Below are positions 33,820-41,991 of a stretch of DNA of 64,000 nt, piece after piece. The stretch is from positions 930,001 through 994,000 of the forward strand of contig NZ_LT632322.1 of assembly GCF_900119705.1 (NCBI RefSeq), given 5' to 3'. This DNA comes from Murdochiella vaginalis. Its GTDB lineage: Bacteria; Bacillota; Clostridia; Tissierellales; Peptoniphilaceae. The position numbers were made by a program, and so were the translations under genes. Below the pieces are notes generated by a model. The model worked only from the letters and a program-made list of their open reading frames with translations. It ran no database searches and had not been told where the DNA came from. Position 1 is the stretch's first letter. The number at the start of each line of letters is the position of its first letter.

Positions 33820-34755
33820 ATGTCGTTTACGGTGCGGGTGCCGGCAACGAGTGCCAATCTCGGGCCGGGTTTTGATTGCCTCGGTATCGCCTGGAATATC
33901 TATGCACGTTTTTCTTTTCATTTGCGCGGGGAAGGAAATCTCGAGCATCTTCCGCGGTATCACTCCGGCCAAGAGGCGGGATACGCTTCGGGAACTAACC
34001 TCGTGCTGGATGCCTACTGGGCTTATGGCAAGGCCTTGAAAGTGGCCCTGCCGGACACGGGCGTGTACATCGCATCCGACATTCCTTCGACACGGGGATT
34101 GGGTTCGTCCGCAGCCTGTATCGTTGCCGGAGCGGAAGCGGCGCGATTCCTTGCGCGCGTAGTGACGCCGAAAGAGCAGGCCGGTGGATTCAGCGATTCC
34201 TCGATTTTGCAGGTGGCGACCGAGGTGGAAGGGCATCCGGATAATGTTGCGCCGGCACTTCACGGCGGTCTGCAAATTTCCAAAAAGGAAGGCAGAACCG
34301 TTCGTGCCTGTTCCTGTCCGGTTTCGGATCGCCTTGCGTTTTATGTACTCATTCCGAATTTTTCATCCAGCACCAAAAAAGCGCGCACGCTCTTGCCGGA
34401 GGCGGTTTCTCGAGCGGATGCGGTAGCGAATCTGGCATCGCTTGGTTTTTTGCTTTCCGGCTTGCGTACAGGAGAGGGTCGCGTGTTGCGATCCGGGCTT
34501 GCGGATTGCCTGCATGAACCCTATCGACGCGTACAGATTCCGGGCTTTTCCGAACTGGAAAAGATAGCGCGGGATGCCGGTGCACTTGGCGTCGTGATCA
34601 GCGGCGCAGGGTCGACGCTCTTATGCCTGGCCGAGGCGCAAAAGACAGAGGCCTTGGATGCCGCGTTTGCGCGCGACTTGCCGGAAGGCTGGGAAGTGCG
34701 TCGTGTCCGCATGGATACCGAGGGAGCTTATATCGAAGACGGGAACATCCTTTGA
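33820..34755 (+). CDS. thrB: Homoserine kinase
   Basis: GHMP kinase making O-phosphohomoserine, the thrC substrate. The protein has 311 residues; ATG 33820 lies one base after the thrC stop, with AAAGGAG upstream. Motifs: VRVPATSANLGPGFDCLG (motif 1), DIPSTRGLGSSAACIVAGAE (phosphate-binding loop) and GVVISGAGSTLLCLA (motif 3). It is the last gene of the operon; a hairpin overlapping its stop codon probably ends transcription. Confidence 0.95.
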   Translation: MSFTVRVPATSANLGPGFDCLGIAWNIYARFSFHLRGEGNLEHLPRYHSGQEAGYASGTNLVLDAYWAYGKALKVALPDTGVYIASDIPSTRGLGSSAACIVAGAEAARFLARVVTPKEQAGGFSDSSILQVATEVEGHPDNVAPALHGGLQISKKEGRTVRACSCPVSDRLAFYVLIPNFSSSTKKARTLLPEAVSRADAVANLASLGFLLSGLRTGEGRVLRSGLADCLHEPYRRVQIPGFSELEKIARDAGALGVVISGAGSTLLCLAEAQKTEALDAAFARDLPEGWEVRRVRMDTEGAYIEDGNIL

Positions 34756-34767
34756 TGCTCCCGTTTC
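34739..34767 (+). terminator. Likely terminator overlapping the thrB stop codon
   Basis: ACGGGA-A-CATC pairs with GATG-C-TCCCGT around a short loop, followed by TTTCTTG. The stop codon TGA lies in the structure. The T-run is weak. Confidence 0.5.
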
Positions 34768-34790
34768 TTGCGTTACAATAGAGAAGACAA

Positions 34791-35276
34791 TTATTGCGTC
34801 AGGCCGATATAACCCTGCTGGCGCAATACTTCATACAGCACAATGGCTGCGGAATTGGAGAGATTGAGCGAGCGTTGTCCGGGAAGCATCGGAATGCGCA
34901 TAAGACGTTCCGGATGCGCCTCCATCATGGCGTGGGGAAGGCCGGACGATTCGCTGCCGAAAACCATCATGACCTCGTTCGCGGCGGTGAGATCTCCGAG
35001 AGAATGGGGCGTTCGCGTTTCTACATACAGCACCTGTGTGCCGGCGCGCTCTTTTTCGTCCGCAAAAGCGGCAAATTCCTGCCAGCTGTTCCAAATGGTT
35101 ACGTCCACTTGGTCCCAATAGTCCATACCGGCGCGCTCGATTTGACGGCTGGTCAGACGAAAGCCGAAAGGCCGCACCAGGTGAAGCGCACTGCCGGTAA
35201 CGACGCAGGTGCGTGCAATATTTCCCGTATTATACGGGATCTCCGGTTCGATGAGCACAAGATGATTTTTTGCCAT
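34791..35276 (-). CDS. trmL: tRNA (cytidine/uridine-34 2'-O)-methyltransferase
   Basis: SPOUT methyltransferase of the TrmL type modifying the wobble base of tRNA-Leu. The protein has 161 residues; ATG 35276 follows GGGAGGATGTT. Motifs: LVLIEPEIPYNTGNIARTC at the N-terminus, LVRPFGFRL, MVFGSESSGLPHAMM (knot, SAM site) and IPMLPGQRSLNLSNSAAIVLYE. The family length is about 155-160. It is convergent to thrB and divergent from the yhaO-like gene. Confidence 0.94.
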   Translation of the reverse strand: MAKNHLVLIEPEIPYNTGNIARTCVVTGSALHLVRPFGFRLTSRQIERAGMDYWDQVDVTIWNSWQEFAAFADEKERAGTQVLYVETRTPHSLGDLTAANEVMMVFGSESSGLPHAMMEAHPERLMRIPMLPGQRSLNLSNSAAIVLYEVLRQQGYIGLTQ

Positions 35277-35354
35277 AACATCCTCCCGCTCGTCATGGTA
35301 ACGCATTTTGTTCCGGCTATCCAGATCCGGATACGAACAAAAAAGGAAAAGAAC

Positions 35355-36506
35355 ATGTCGACCTTACGTATTATGCATGCCGCCGATCTGCATCTCGGGG
35401 CGAAAATAACCGGGCTCGGTTCCCAAAGTGTCGCGCGCAGTGCGGAGATTTTACACACCTTTTCTCGCCTGCTTGCTCTTTGTGTGAAAGAACAGACGCA
35501 GCTACTATTGCTTGCTGGCGATTTTCTGGAGCTTTCCACCATCACTTCGCAACAGGTCCAAGCCGTCAAGGATGGCATTGCCGCCATGCCCGATCTACAA
35601 GTGGTTCTGGCGCCTGGTAATCACGATTATCTTTCGCCGGACAGTCCCTATGCCGGTGCGTGGCCATCCAATATGCATATTTTTACGGGCGAAATGGAAC
35701 GCCTGGATTTTCCCCAGTGGAACACGGTTGTCTATGGCGCCGCCTTTACCGGCACCTATCAGCCTACTTCCCTTCTTTGCGCCGATTGGGAAAAAGAACG
35801 TAGGGAAACGACGGATTGTTTGCGCCTTCTCGTGATACACGGCGACTGGAATGTGCCGAAAAGCATGTACCATCCGCTGCTTGCCGAGGATCTTCCTGCG
35901 GATTTTTTCACGTACATTGCCATGGGACATGTGCATAAGCGCAGCCCCTTGATGACGCTGGGGAAAACCACCCTCGCTTACAGCGGATGCCCGGATGCCT
36001 CCGGCTTTGATGAGACCGGGATCAAAGGGGTCTATGGCGGAGAAGTTTCGCCTTTTTCCTGTGATCTTTCCTTTTATCCGCTTTCCTCAAGACTTTTTCA
36101 ACATGCTAAGGTGGATTGCACCGGCATCGAGACGACAGCCGAAGCGGAAAAACATATTTTGGAAGCGCTTACGGAAACGATCGAGGGATTTGCCTTGTCG
36201 GATATCGCCTTGCGACTGACCTTAACGGGGTCGCTTGCCGAGCGGGATGCCGTGGATGTGGCCCTTTTAGAAGAAGCCCTGCGCGAAAAGCTGTATGCGC
36301 TCTCCCTTCGCGATGCTCGCCAGGCGGCGGTACGCTGGGACGTATTACGAAAAGAGGAGAGCCTGAAGGGCTATTTTGTGGAGGCACTGTATATGCGTCG
36401 CCAACAAGCCACCGACGAAGAGAAGCGTCGGATTGATCGGGCGTTGCGTTTGGGATTGGATGCCTTTGACGGAAAGGAGCTTCGCATTGCGCATTTTACA
36501 GATTGA
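35355..36506 (+). CDS. YhaO/SbcD-like metallophosphoesterase (DNA repair exonuclease family)
   Basis: Predicted Mre11/SbcD-type nuclease, 383 residues, with AAAAGGAAAAGAAC before the ATG. All phosphoesterase motifs are present: HAADLHLG, LLAGDFLE, LAPGNHDYLS, VIHGDWN and MGHVHKRS. The C-terminal 130 residues resemble the capping region of Bacillus YhaO-like proteins. It overlaps the next gene, a YhaN-type ATPase, by 20 bp. The pair is probably a nuclease-ATPase complex like SbcCD or YhaON; its exact DNA substrate is unknown. Confidence 0.87.
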   Translation: MSTLRIMHAADLHLGAKITGLGSQSVARSAEILHTFSRLLALCVKEQTQLLLLAGDFLELSTITSQQVQAVKDGIAAMPDLQVVLAPGNHDYLSPDSPYAGAWPSNMHIFTGEMERLDFPQWNTVVYGAAFTGTYQPTSLLCADWEKERRETTDCLRLLVIHGDWNVPKSMYHPLLAEDLPADFFTYIAMGHVHKRSPLMTLGKTTLAYSGCPDASGFDETGIKGVYGGEVSPFSCDLSFYPLSSRLFQHAKVDCTGIETTAEAEKHILEALTETIEGFALSDIALRLTLTGSLAERDAVDVALLEEALREKLYALSLRDARQAAVRWDVLRKEESLKGYFVEALYMRRQQATDEEKRRIDRALRLGLDAFDGKELRIAHFTD

Positions 36507-39087
36507 TTTGACCAATTTCGGGCGCTTTCAAGGCTTTTCCTGTCCGCTGCCGGAAGGCTTCACCGTGGTGTACGGTGAAAATGAGGCGGGTAAATCTACG
36601 ATTATGGATTTTTTACAGCTTGTCTTTTACGGCTCATCCAAAAGGAGAGATGATCCTCGCGAATATATCCGTAAACGTTATATTGGAGATAATGATAAAC
36701 GCCCTGTCGGAGTGTTGCATTTCGAGCAGGACGGGAAGCGCTATCGTCTTACGCGGCGCTTTGGAGCAACTAATGGAAAAGATGATATTCAATTAGCGGA
36801 AGAGGATACCGGAAAAGAGATTGCTCTGCCGCGCAAGCAATCGGTGGGCGAATGGGCCTTCGGCTTGGATATGGATGCCTTTAAGCGCAGCGTGTATATT
36901 GGCTCCACCGGCACCGTGTTGCCGCCGGTTACGGGAAACAACGGCGATCAGCTGATGAGTCGCCTGTTAAATCTGCAAACCACGGGGGAAGAGACGACCT
37001 CCGCCACAGCCGTTGCCAAAAAACTGCAGGATGTGGAACATCAATTTGTAAAAAGTCGTGGAAAGGGCGGTTTGCTTTTCGAGCAGGAAGAGCGCATTCG
37101 CGCTTTGCAAAATACACGCAACAGCGCTCTTTTGCAGGAAGAGGAAATGCGCCGGGAACGACGGGCACTGGAAGAGGAACAGCAATCCCTTGAGGCCTGT
37201 GATCGCGAGCTTACCCAACAGCGCGAGGAGCTAGCGCGTTTACAGAAAGAATGGGAAGCAGGCGATCTGCGCCGGGCGCAAAGCGAGCGAAAAAAACAAC
37301 AGACGATGCGCGAAGCGCTGATTCGTGCAAAAGAAGCGCTCCAAATGCAGGAAGGCACCATGACCGAGGAGCGCTGGGAAGAGGCGAATGCCGCTTTTTC
37401 CTCCTGGCAGGCAGCCGCATCGTTGCAAGAAAAGAACGGCGAAGAGGACGAACCGGAAACGGAAAATCAAGAAACCTTGACGGTACGCCGTGATGCTCTT
37501 GTGCGCAAAGAAAACGCGTTGCAGGCAAAAAAAGCGGAGGGGCAGCAGAAAAAAGAGCAACTGGAGCGCGAGCGGATCATCTTGGAACAGCAGCGTCTGC
37601 TGGCAGAGGAGCGCCTGCAGCAAATCTTGGTGGAACGCACCAGGCTGGAGAAGGAAGAAGCGGAAGAGAAGGCGCATATGGTGGTCGCATCGGCCACTTC
37701 CTTTGGCAGAGGAGCTTTGCGCTTTCTGCCTCTTGTTTTGGCGTTGGTTTTTGCTGTACTCGGCTATACGGCATCCTCGCTGTTTTATGGCGCAGCGGCG
37801 ATGATGGGTATTTTCGGCATTACATGGCTTTTGCAGGTTTCCCGGAAAAATCGAGAAGAGCAAGGAAAGAAAGCACTGTTCATGGAAAGATCGTCCCGTC
37901 GAAAACAGACCCTATCGGAATTAACGGAAAAAGAAGCGGCGCTGTCTCCGGAACACTTTCGCGAACAGGAAGCGGTCCGACAACAGTTCATGGAAGAGCT
38001 GGAAGGCGAACAAGCCGCTTGGATGCGTGAGGAAGAAGCACTTTCCCGTGCGCGTAGCGCTCTGGAGGAGGAAGAATCTCGCCTTCGTGCCTTGCAGGCC
38101 AAGCGCGAAGAGCGCAATAAGCAACGTGAGGAGTTGCAAGCGCGTTGCATAAAGGAACAGCAGAAGCTGACGACGCTATTAGAAAGCGCTGCGGAGGATC
38201 TGGATGCGACAGTTTCTCAGATTTCGCTCTGGCAAGAGCGTCTGAATGATAATAAGCAACTGGCATGGGCGCTTTCGCGCGAAGAAAAGCAATTTGCTGA
38301 AGCCTTTCCCCAATGGGCGGATTGGTCTCTTGCGGACTTGGATGCGGCCGTTTTGAAGGAAGGCCTTTCCACCGAATCCGATCCCCATTTGGCGGATCGT
38401 TTAAAGGAAGCGCAGCAGGAATATGCTGCCAAGCAAAAAATGCGTGAGGAGCTTGCTATTGCGTTAGCGGCAAAGCAGGCCAAGAGCAAGGAAAAATATA
38501 AATCCGTTCCGCTGGCGGACAGCCTCCTTCAAACGCTTCATCAGGAAGAAGAAAAAGAAGAGCAAATGAAAGAGGAATATCAGGCAGTGCAGCTGGCGCA
38601 AGAGGCGTTGCAGGAAGCAACCGAAAAGGCACGTCATCAATTCAGCCCGGTGCTCAACACGCGTGCATCGGCTATTTTTCAGGAGATAAGCGGCAAAGAC
38701 GCCACCTTGCGTGTGGATACGGACATGGATATGCGCATGGAAGATGCGACTTTTCCGGGCTTTTTGGACTGGCGTGTGCTGTCGACGGGAACCATTGATC
38801 AGGCGTATTTCTCGCTGCGCATTGCGTTGGCGGAGGTAGCGGCTGAAAAACAGGATCTTCCGCTTTTCTTTGACGATGCCTTTGCGTATTATGATGAACG
38901 ACGTGCCGAGAGGGCGATGGATTTTCTCGTCCATTATGCCAAAGCAAAACAGAAGCAGATTTTGCTGTTTACGGCGCATCGTCGCTTTCTGCGCTGGGCA
39001 AAAGATAAAGATATCCATTGTATTTCTCTGCATGACGGCAGGGCGGAAACAGAAGAAAACAAAACAGGACAGGGAGCTGAGGAATGA
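36487..39087 (+). CDS. YhaN/SbcC-like coiled-coil ATPase with membrane segments
   Basis: SMC-like ATPase of 866 residues. TTG at 36487 is the start: AAAGGAG is correctly spaced and the product begins LRILQIDLTNFGRFQGF, the usual opening of this class. Walker A is VYGENEAGKSTIMDFLQ; the signature is VLSTGTIDQAYFSLRIALAE; Walker B is LPLFFDDAFAYYDERR. Between them lie long coiled coils (about 170-390 and 460-700), broken near residues 410-455 by two hydrophobic segments (LRFLPLVLALVFAVLGYTA and a second). This membrane hairpin is a known feature of YhaN-type proteins and distinguishes them from SbcC. It is coupled with the phosphoesterase before and clcA after. Confidence 0.87.
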   Translation: MRILQIDLTNFGRFQGFSCPLPEGFTVVYGENEAGKSTIMDFLQLVFYGSSKRRDDPREYIRKRYIGDNDKRPVGVLHFEQDGKRYRLTRRFGATNGKDDIQLAEEDTGKEIALPRKQSVGEWAFGLDMDAFKRSVYIGSTGTVLPPVTGNNGDQLMSRLLNLQTTGEETTSATAVAKKLQDVEHQFVKSRGKGGLLFEQEERIRALQNTRNSALLQEEEMRRERRALEEEQQSLEACDRELTQQREELARLQKEWEAGDLRRAQSERKKQQTMREALIRAKEALQMQEGTMTEERWEEANAAFSSWQAAASLQEKNGEEDEPETENQETLTVRRDALVRKENALQAKKAEGQQKKEQLERERIILEQQRLLAEERLQQILVERTRLEKEEAEEKAHMVVASATSFGRGALRFLPLVLALVFAVLGYTASSLFYGAAAMMGIFGITWLLQVSRKNREEQGKKALFMERSSRRKQTLSELTEKEAALSPEHFREQEAVRQQFMEELEGEQAAWMREEEALSRARSALEEEESRLRALQAKREERNKQREELQARCIKEQQKLTTLLESAAEDLDATVSQISLWQERLNDNKQLAWALSREEKQFAEAFPQWADWSLADLDAAVLKEGLSTESDPHLADRLKEAQQEYAAKQKMREELAIALAAKQAKSKEKYKSVPLADSLLQTLHQEEEKEEQMKEEYQAVQLAQEALQEATEKARHQFSPVLNTRASAIFQEISGKDATLRVDTDMDMRMEDATFPGFLDWRVLSTGTIDQAYFSLRIALAEVAAEKQDLPLFFDDAFAYYDERRAERAMDFLVHYAKAKQKQILLFTAHRRFLRWAKDKDIHCISLHDGRAETEENKTGQGAEE

Positions 39088-40622
39088 CCGAAATCCACAA
39101 TAAAAAATCCTATGAAAAAAAACGCCTGGTTTGGCGTTTAACCCTTTTTGGTTTGTTGGTGGGGCTTGCTTCGGGTTTCGTAGCGGTTTGCTATCGCGTT
39201 CTGCTCACGAAAGTCGACCAGCTGCGCACGGCTTGGATTGCCGACGCCGGCTTTTCCCGCGTGCTGTTTTTTTTCGGGTTGTTCTTGGTCTGTGCGTACC
39301 TTATGCACCGACTGCTCCTTTGGGCACCCTATAGCGGCGGCAGCGGGATTCCGCAAATTCGCGCGGAGCTTCTGGGAAAGATTCATATGGAGGTTGCGCC
39401 GACGATCACGTCGAAGTTCGTGGGCGGCATTTTAGGCAATGCCGGGGGATTGACGCTTGGACGTGAGGGCCCGTCCATTCAGCTCGGCGGCATGTGGGCG
39501 AAGCAGATCTCTAAGACCTTTCACGTGTCGGAAATGGAAGAGCGCTATCTCATTACCGCGGGTGCGGCGGCCGGTCTTGCCGCAGCCTTTAATGCGCCGC
39601 TTTCCGGTGCTCTTTTTGCGATGGAAGAAATTCATAAAAGCCTGTCGCATCTGTTTCTGCTGCCGTGTCTTGCGGCCTGCCTTGTGGCGAATTATTTCAG
39701 CTTCTCGGTACTCGGCTTGCAGACTGCTTTTGCCTTTAAGATTCATGAAACCCTTCCGGTGACGGCACTGTTCTTTGTGCTTCTCATCGGCGTTTTGGCC
39801 GGTCTGGTTGGCGTCGTGTTCAATCGCGGCCTGCTGTATGCCTGTAAGACGATGAAAAAAGTGCCGATTCCGCGTTACGTCGTTATTTTTATCATCATGG
39901 CGCTGCTTCTTCTGGTGGGGCGCAGGGAGCCTTTGCTTTTGGGCGGTGGACATTCCTTGATTGAGCAGCTTTCCCGGCATTCCATGGACGTGCTTCCGCT
40001 GATTGCCTTTTTCGGCCTTCGCTTGATGTTTGTCTGGCTCAGCTATGGAAGCGGAGCGCAGGGCGGCATTTTTCTTCCGGTTCTGGCCGTTGGAGCACTG
40101 GTCGGCGCGTTGTTTTTCACTGCGTTTTCAGGCCGGCTTGCCCCGGACTATTACACGAATTTTCTCTATCTTGGCATGGTTGGCGTGTTGACCGCGGTGG
40201 TGCAGGCGCCCCTAATGTCCATTATGCTCGTCATGGAGATGAGCGGTTCGATTAATATCATGTTGCCGATGACCACCTGTGCCATTGTGGCCTTTTTGGT
40301 CGCAAAAATCTGCCGCACCAATCCGGTGTATGAATCGTTATTCTCTATGAGTTTTGGCCGTCCTTCGCAGGAAGCCAGCGATCGCAAGAAAGAAAATATG
40401 ACGATGCAATATTACTTGGTGCCCAACGAAGCACCGTATATCGGGCGCACGCTTTCCGACTGGGCGCTTCCGCCGTCGATGCTCATCGCCTCCATTTCGC
40501 GGGAAGGACATACCTTTACGCCGAACGGAAAAACCGCGCTAAAGGGTGGAGATGAAATTCTTGTGCTTTGTCCGGAAGAGGATCTGGAAACGGTAAACGA
40601 ACTGTTTACGATTGGAACATAG
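39084..40622 (+). CDS. clcA: ClC-type chloride/proton antiporter with TrkA-C domain
   Basis: Membrane antiporter of 512 residues, start overlapping the previous stop (ATGA). The selectivity motifs are YSGGSGIPQIR, LGREGPSIQLGG (gating glutamate) and GAQGGIFLPVLAVGALVG, and the proton glutamate region is FAMEEIHKSL. GREGP rather than GREGV or GREGT argues against the fluoride branch. Residues about 425-510 form a cytoplasmic TrkA-C (RCK_C) domain that may bind a ligand. The role is probably acid or volume stress. Its last 17 bp overlap a Fic fragment on the other strand. Confidence 0.9.
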   Translation: MTEIHNKKSYEKKRLVWRLTLFGLLVGLASGFVAVCYRVLLTKVDQLRTAWIADAGFSRVLFFFGLFLVCAYLMHRLLLWAPYSGGSGIPQIRAELLGKIHMEVAPTITSKFVGGILGNAGGLTLGREGPSIQLGGMWAKQISKTFHVSEMEERYLITAGAAAGLAAAFNAPLSGALFAMEEIHKSLSHLFLLPCLAACLVANYFSFSVLGLQTAFAFKIHETLPVTALFFVLLIGVLAGLVGVVFNRGLLYACKTMKKVPIPRYVVIFIIMALLLLVGRREPLLLGGGHSLIEQLSRHSMDVLPLIAFFGLRLMFVWLSYGSGAQGGIFLPVLAVGALVGALFFTAFSGRLAPDYYTNFLYLGMVGVLTAVVQAPLMSIMLVMEMSGSINIMLPMTTCAIVAFLVAKICRTNPVYESLFSMSFGRPSQEASDRKKENMTMQYYLVPNEAPYIGRTLSDWALPPSMLIASISREGHTFTPNGKTALKGGDEILVLCPEEDLETVNELFTIGT

Positions 40623-40881
40623 CCATGAGCGCTTTAAAGACATCCTGTCCGTCCACAACGTGCTCAATGACGAAATCAATGGCCCGAAAGTGATTCACGG
40701 TTTCGATGATATCGTCAACGGAAACACTTCCTTCGACGGCAAGCGTTCTCGTTTCAAAAATGTAACGGGTCTGTTCTTCGCTGAGCTGACTTCCAACAAT
40801 ATGGTTTGAATTATACGTCATGCGCACTTGCAATTCATGATACAGGCCACCAGAAAGATGAATGGCCTTTTCATCGCGCAA
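40606..40881 (-). pseudogene. Fragment of a Fic-family protein
   Basis: A 91-codon frame with no ATG start near its 5' end (TTG at 40881; an in-frame stop lies 18 bases upstream). It encodes the N-terminal part of class-typical Fic proteins: IHLSGGLYHELQVRMTYNSN, then GSQLSEEQTRYIFETRTL and VDDIIETVNHFRAIDFVIEH. The catalytic HPFxxGNGR core, which lies another 80-100 residues downstream in intact proteins, is absent; the frame ends inside the 3' end of clcA. It cannot AMPylate. The remaining region to 41084 contains no gene. Confidence 0.7.
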
Positions 40882-41017
40882 GGCTTGTAAAAGTCCTTTT
40901 TAAGAAATCACGTTTGTGCCTACTCGGTTTTATCATAAACAGTATGGAATTATGAGATATGGTCGGATTCACAAATACCTGGTGCATGCAGTTATCGCTT
41001 GGCTTTTTTGAAGACGT

Positions 41018-41052
41018 AAAAAGGACAGGAAGACATCTTCCTGTCCTTTTAA
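41018..41052. terminator. Intrinsic terminator
   Basis: AAAAGGACAGGAAG pairs with CTTCCTGTCCTTTT around a short loop, with A- and T-runs on both sides. It serves the minus-strand gene ending at 41084 and may also stop plus-strand transcripts. Confidence 0.85.
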
Positions 41053-41083
41053 ACTTTTTATGTGTTCTAAAAGTTGTTATTCC

Positions 41084-41779
41084 TCACTCGTTTTTTTCTT
41101 CCGAAGCACCGGAATCCTCGTTGCCATTTGGCGCATCGCTTGAAGAATAGTAGGGCTTTCGCGCTTGTTCATCGCGCCCGGCATAGCGCGAATCGTAGCG
41201 TACCTGTTCTTCCGCTCGTCCTTCCGGACCGACCGGACGGCTAAAGAGATCCTCTGCGCGATAGGGGCTTTCCTCGTTCGCCCAGAGAGGCCAATCACCG
41301 TCAATGCCGCCGCGCCCGCTGTCCACCCGATCGCGGTTGGCGATGTACTGATAGCGGTTGCTGTAGGCCATCAGAAGCGCCGTAACAAGGGGAAGCACAA
41401 AGTAAAGCAGAGCGATGCTGTCTTTTCCGGAATACCGCTTCGCAAAATAAAAGCTGACATAGTAATGCTCGACGATGCTCAAACCGGGAATAAGGCTCAC
41501 GATGAACCAACCGACGGAAGTTCGACCTAGAGCGATGCGTATGCGAACCCATTCGTTGTAAAAGGTAATCAAACATTTCCAGCCGGCTTCACCCGCTTTT
41601 TGATACAGCTTCCACTGGGCGATGATAGAGACAATCGCAAAGACCAGGAAAACAAGCGCAAAAATGAGGTAAAATGCGCCGATAAAGGCGAGGAATCCGG
41701 CGATGGAATCCGATGATTCTTCTAGGAAAGGATTCGTTGGAGAGGTCGTACCGAACGATCCGTAGAAATCTGTAGGCAT
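41084..41779 (-). CDS. DUF5684-like membrane protein
   Basis: A 231-residue protein with AGAAAGGAGC before the ATG. Residues 25-140 hold three to four hydrophobic segments including WKLYQKAGEAGWKCLITFYN, the motif shared by small Firmicute membrane proteins of the DUF5684 group and by some signal-peptidase-linked proteins. The C-terminal 80 residues are hydrophilic, rich in Arg, Glu, Asp and Ser, and probably disordered. No function is known. It is monocistronic, with its own terminator. Confidence 0.7.
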   Translation of the reverse strand: MPTDFYGSFGTTSPTNPFLEESSDSIAGFLAFIGAFYLIFALVFLVFAIVSIIAQWKLYQKAGEAGWKCLITFYNEWVRIRIALGRTSVGWFIVSLIPGLSIVEHYYVSFYFAKRYSGKDSIALLYFVLPLVTALLMAYSNRYQYIANRDRVDSGRGGIDGDWPLWANEESPYRAEDLFSRPVGPEGRAEEQVRYDSRYAGRDEQARKPYYSSSDAPNGNEDSGASEEKNE

Positions 41780-41991
41780 AAAAGCTCCTTTCTGATGAGG
41801 ACGCCGGCGGAAAGCCCGGTTCCGCAGGGGCCCACTGGTTAAACGGGACTGTTGTTAGCCGTTTTGAACCGTATCATTTCGCAGATTCACTATACCCGAA
41901 AATCGTCATTCCCGTGTTTATTTACGATAAATTTTTTGTTCTGTTTAGGGGTATCCATAGAGTGAAAGAAATAAAAAAGAAGGAGAAAAGC

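Noticed and set aside
41880-41975. CsoR/CopY-type copper operator before copA
   Set aside because: Only separate half-sites (ATACCC and GGGGTAT) about 60 bp apart are seen, not a continuous palindrome.
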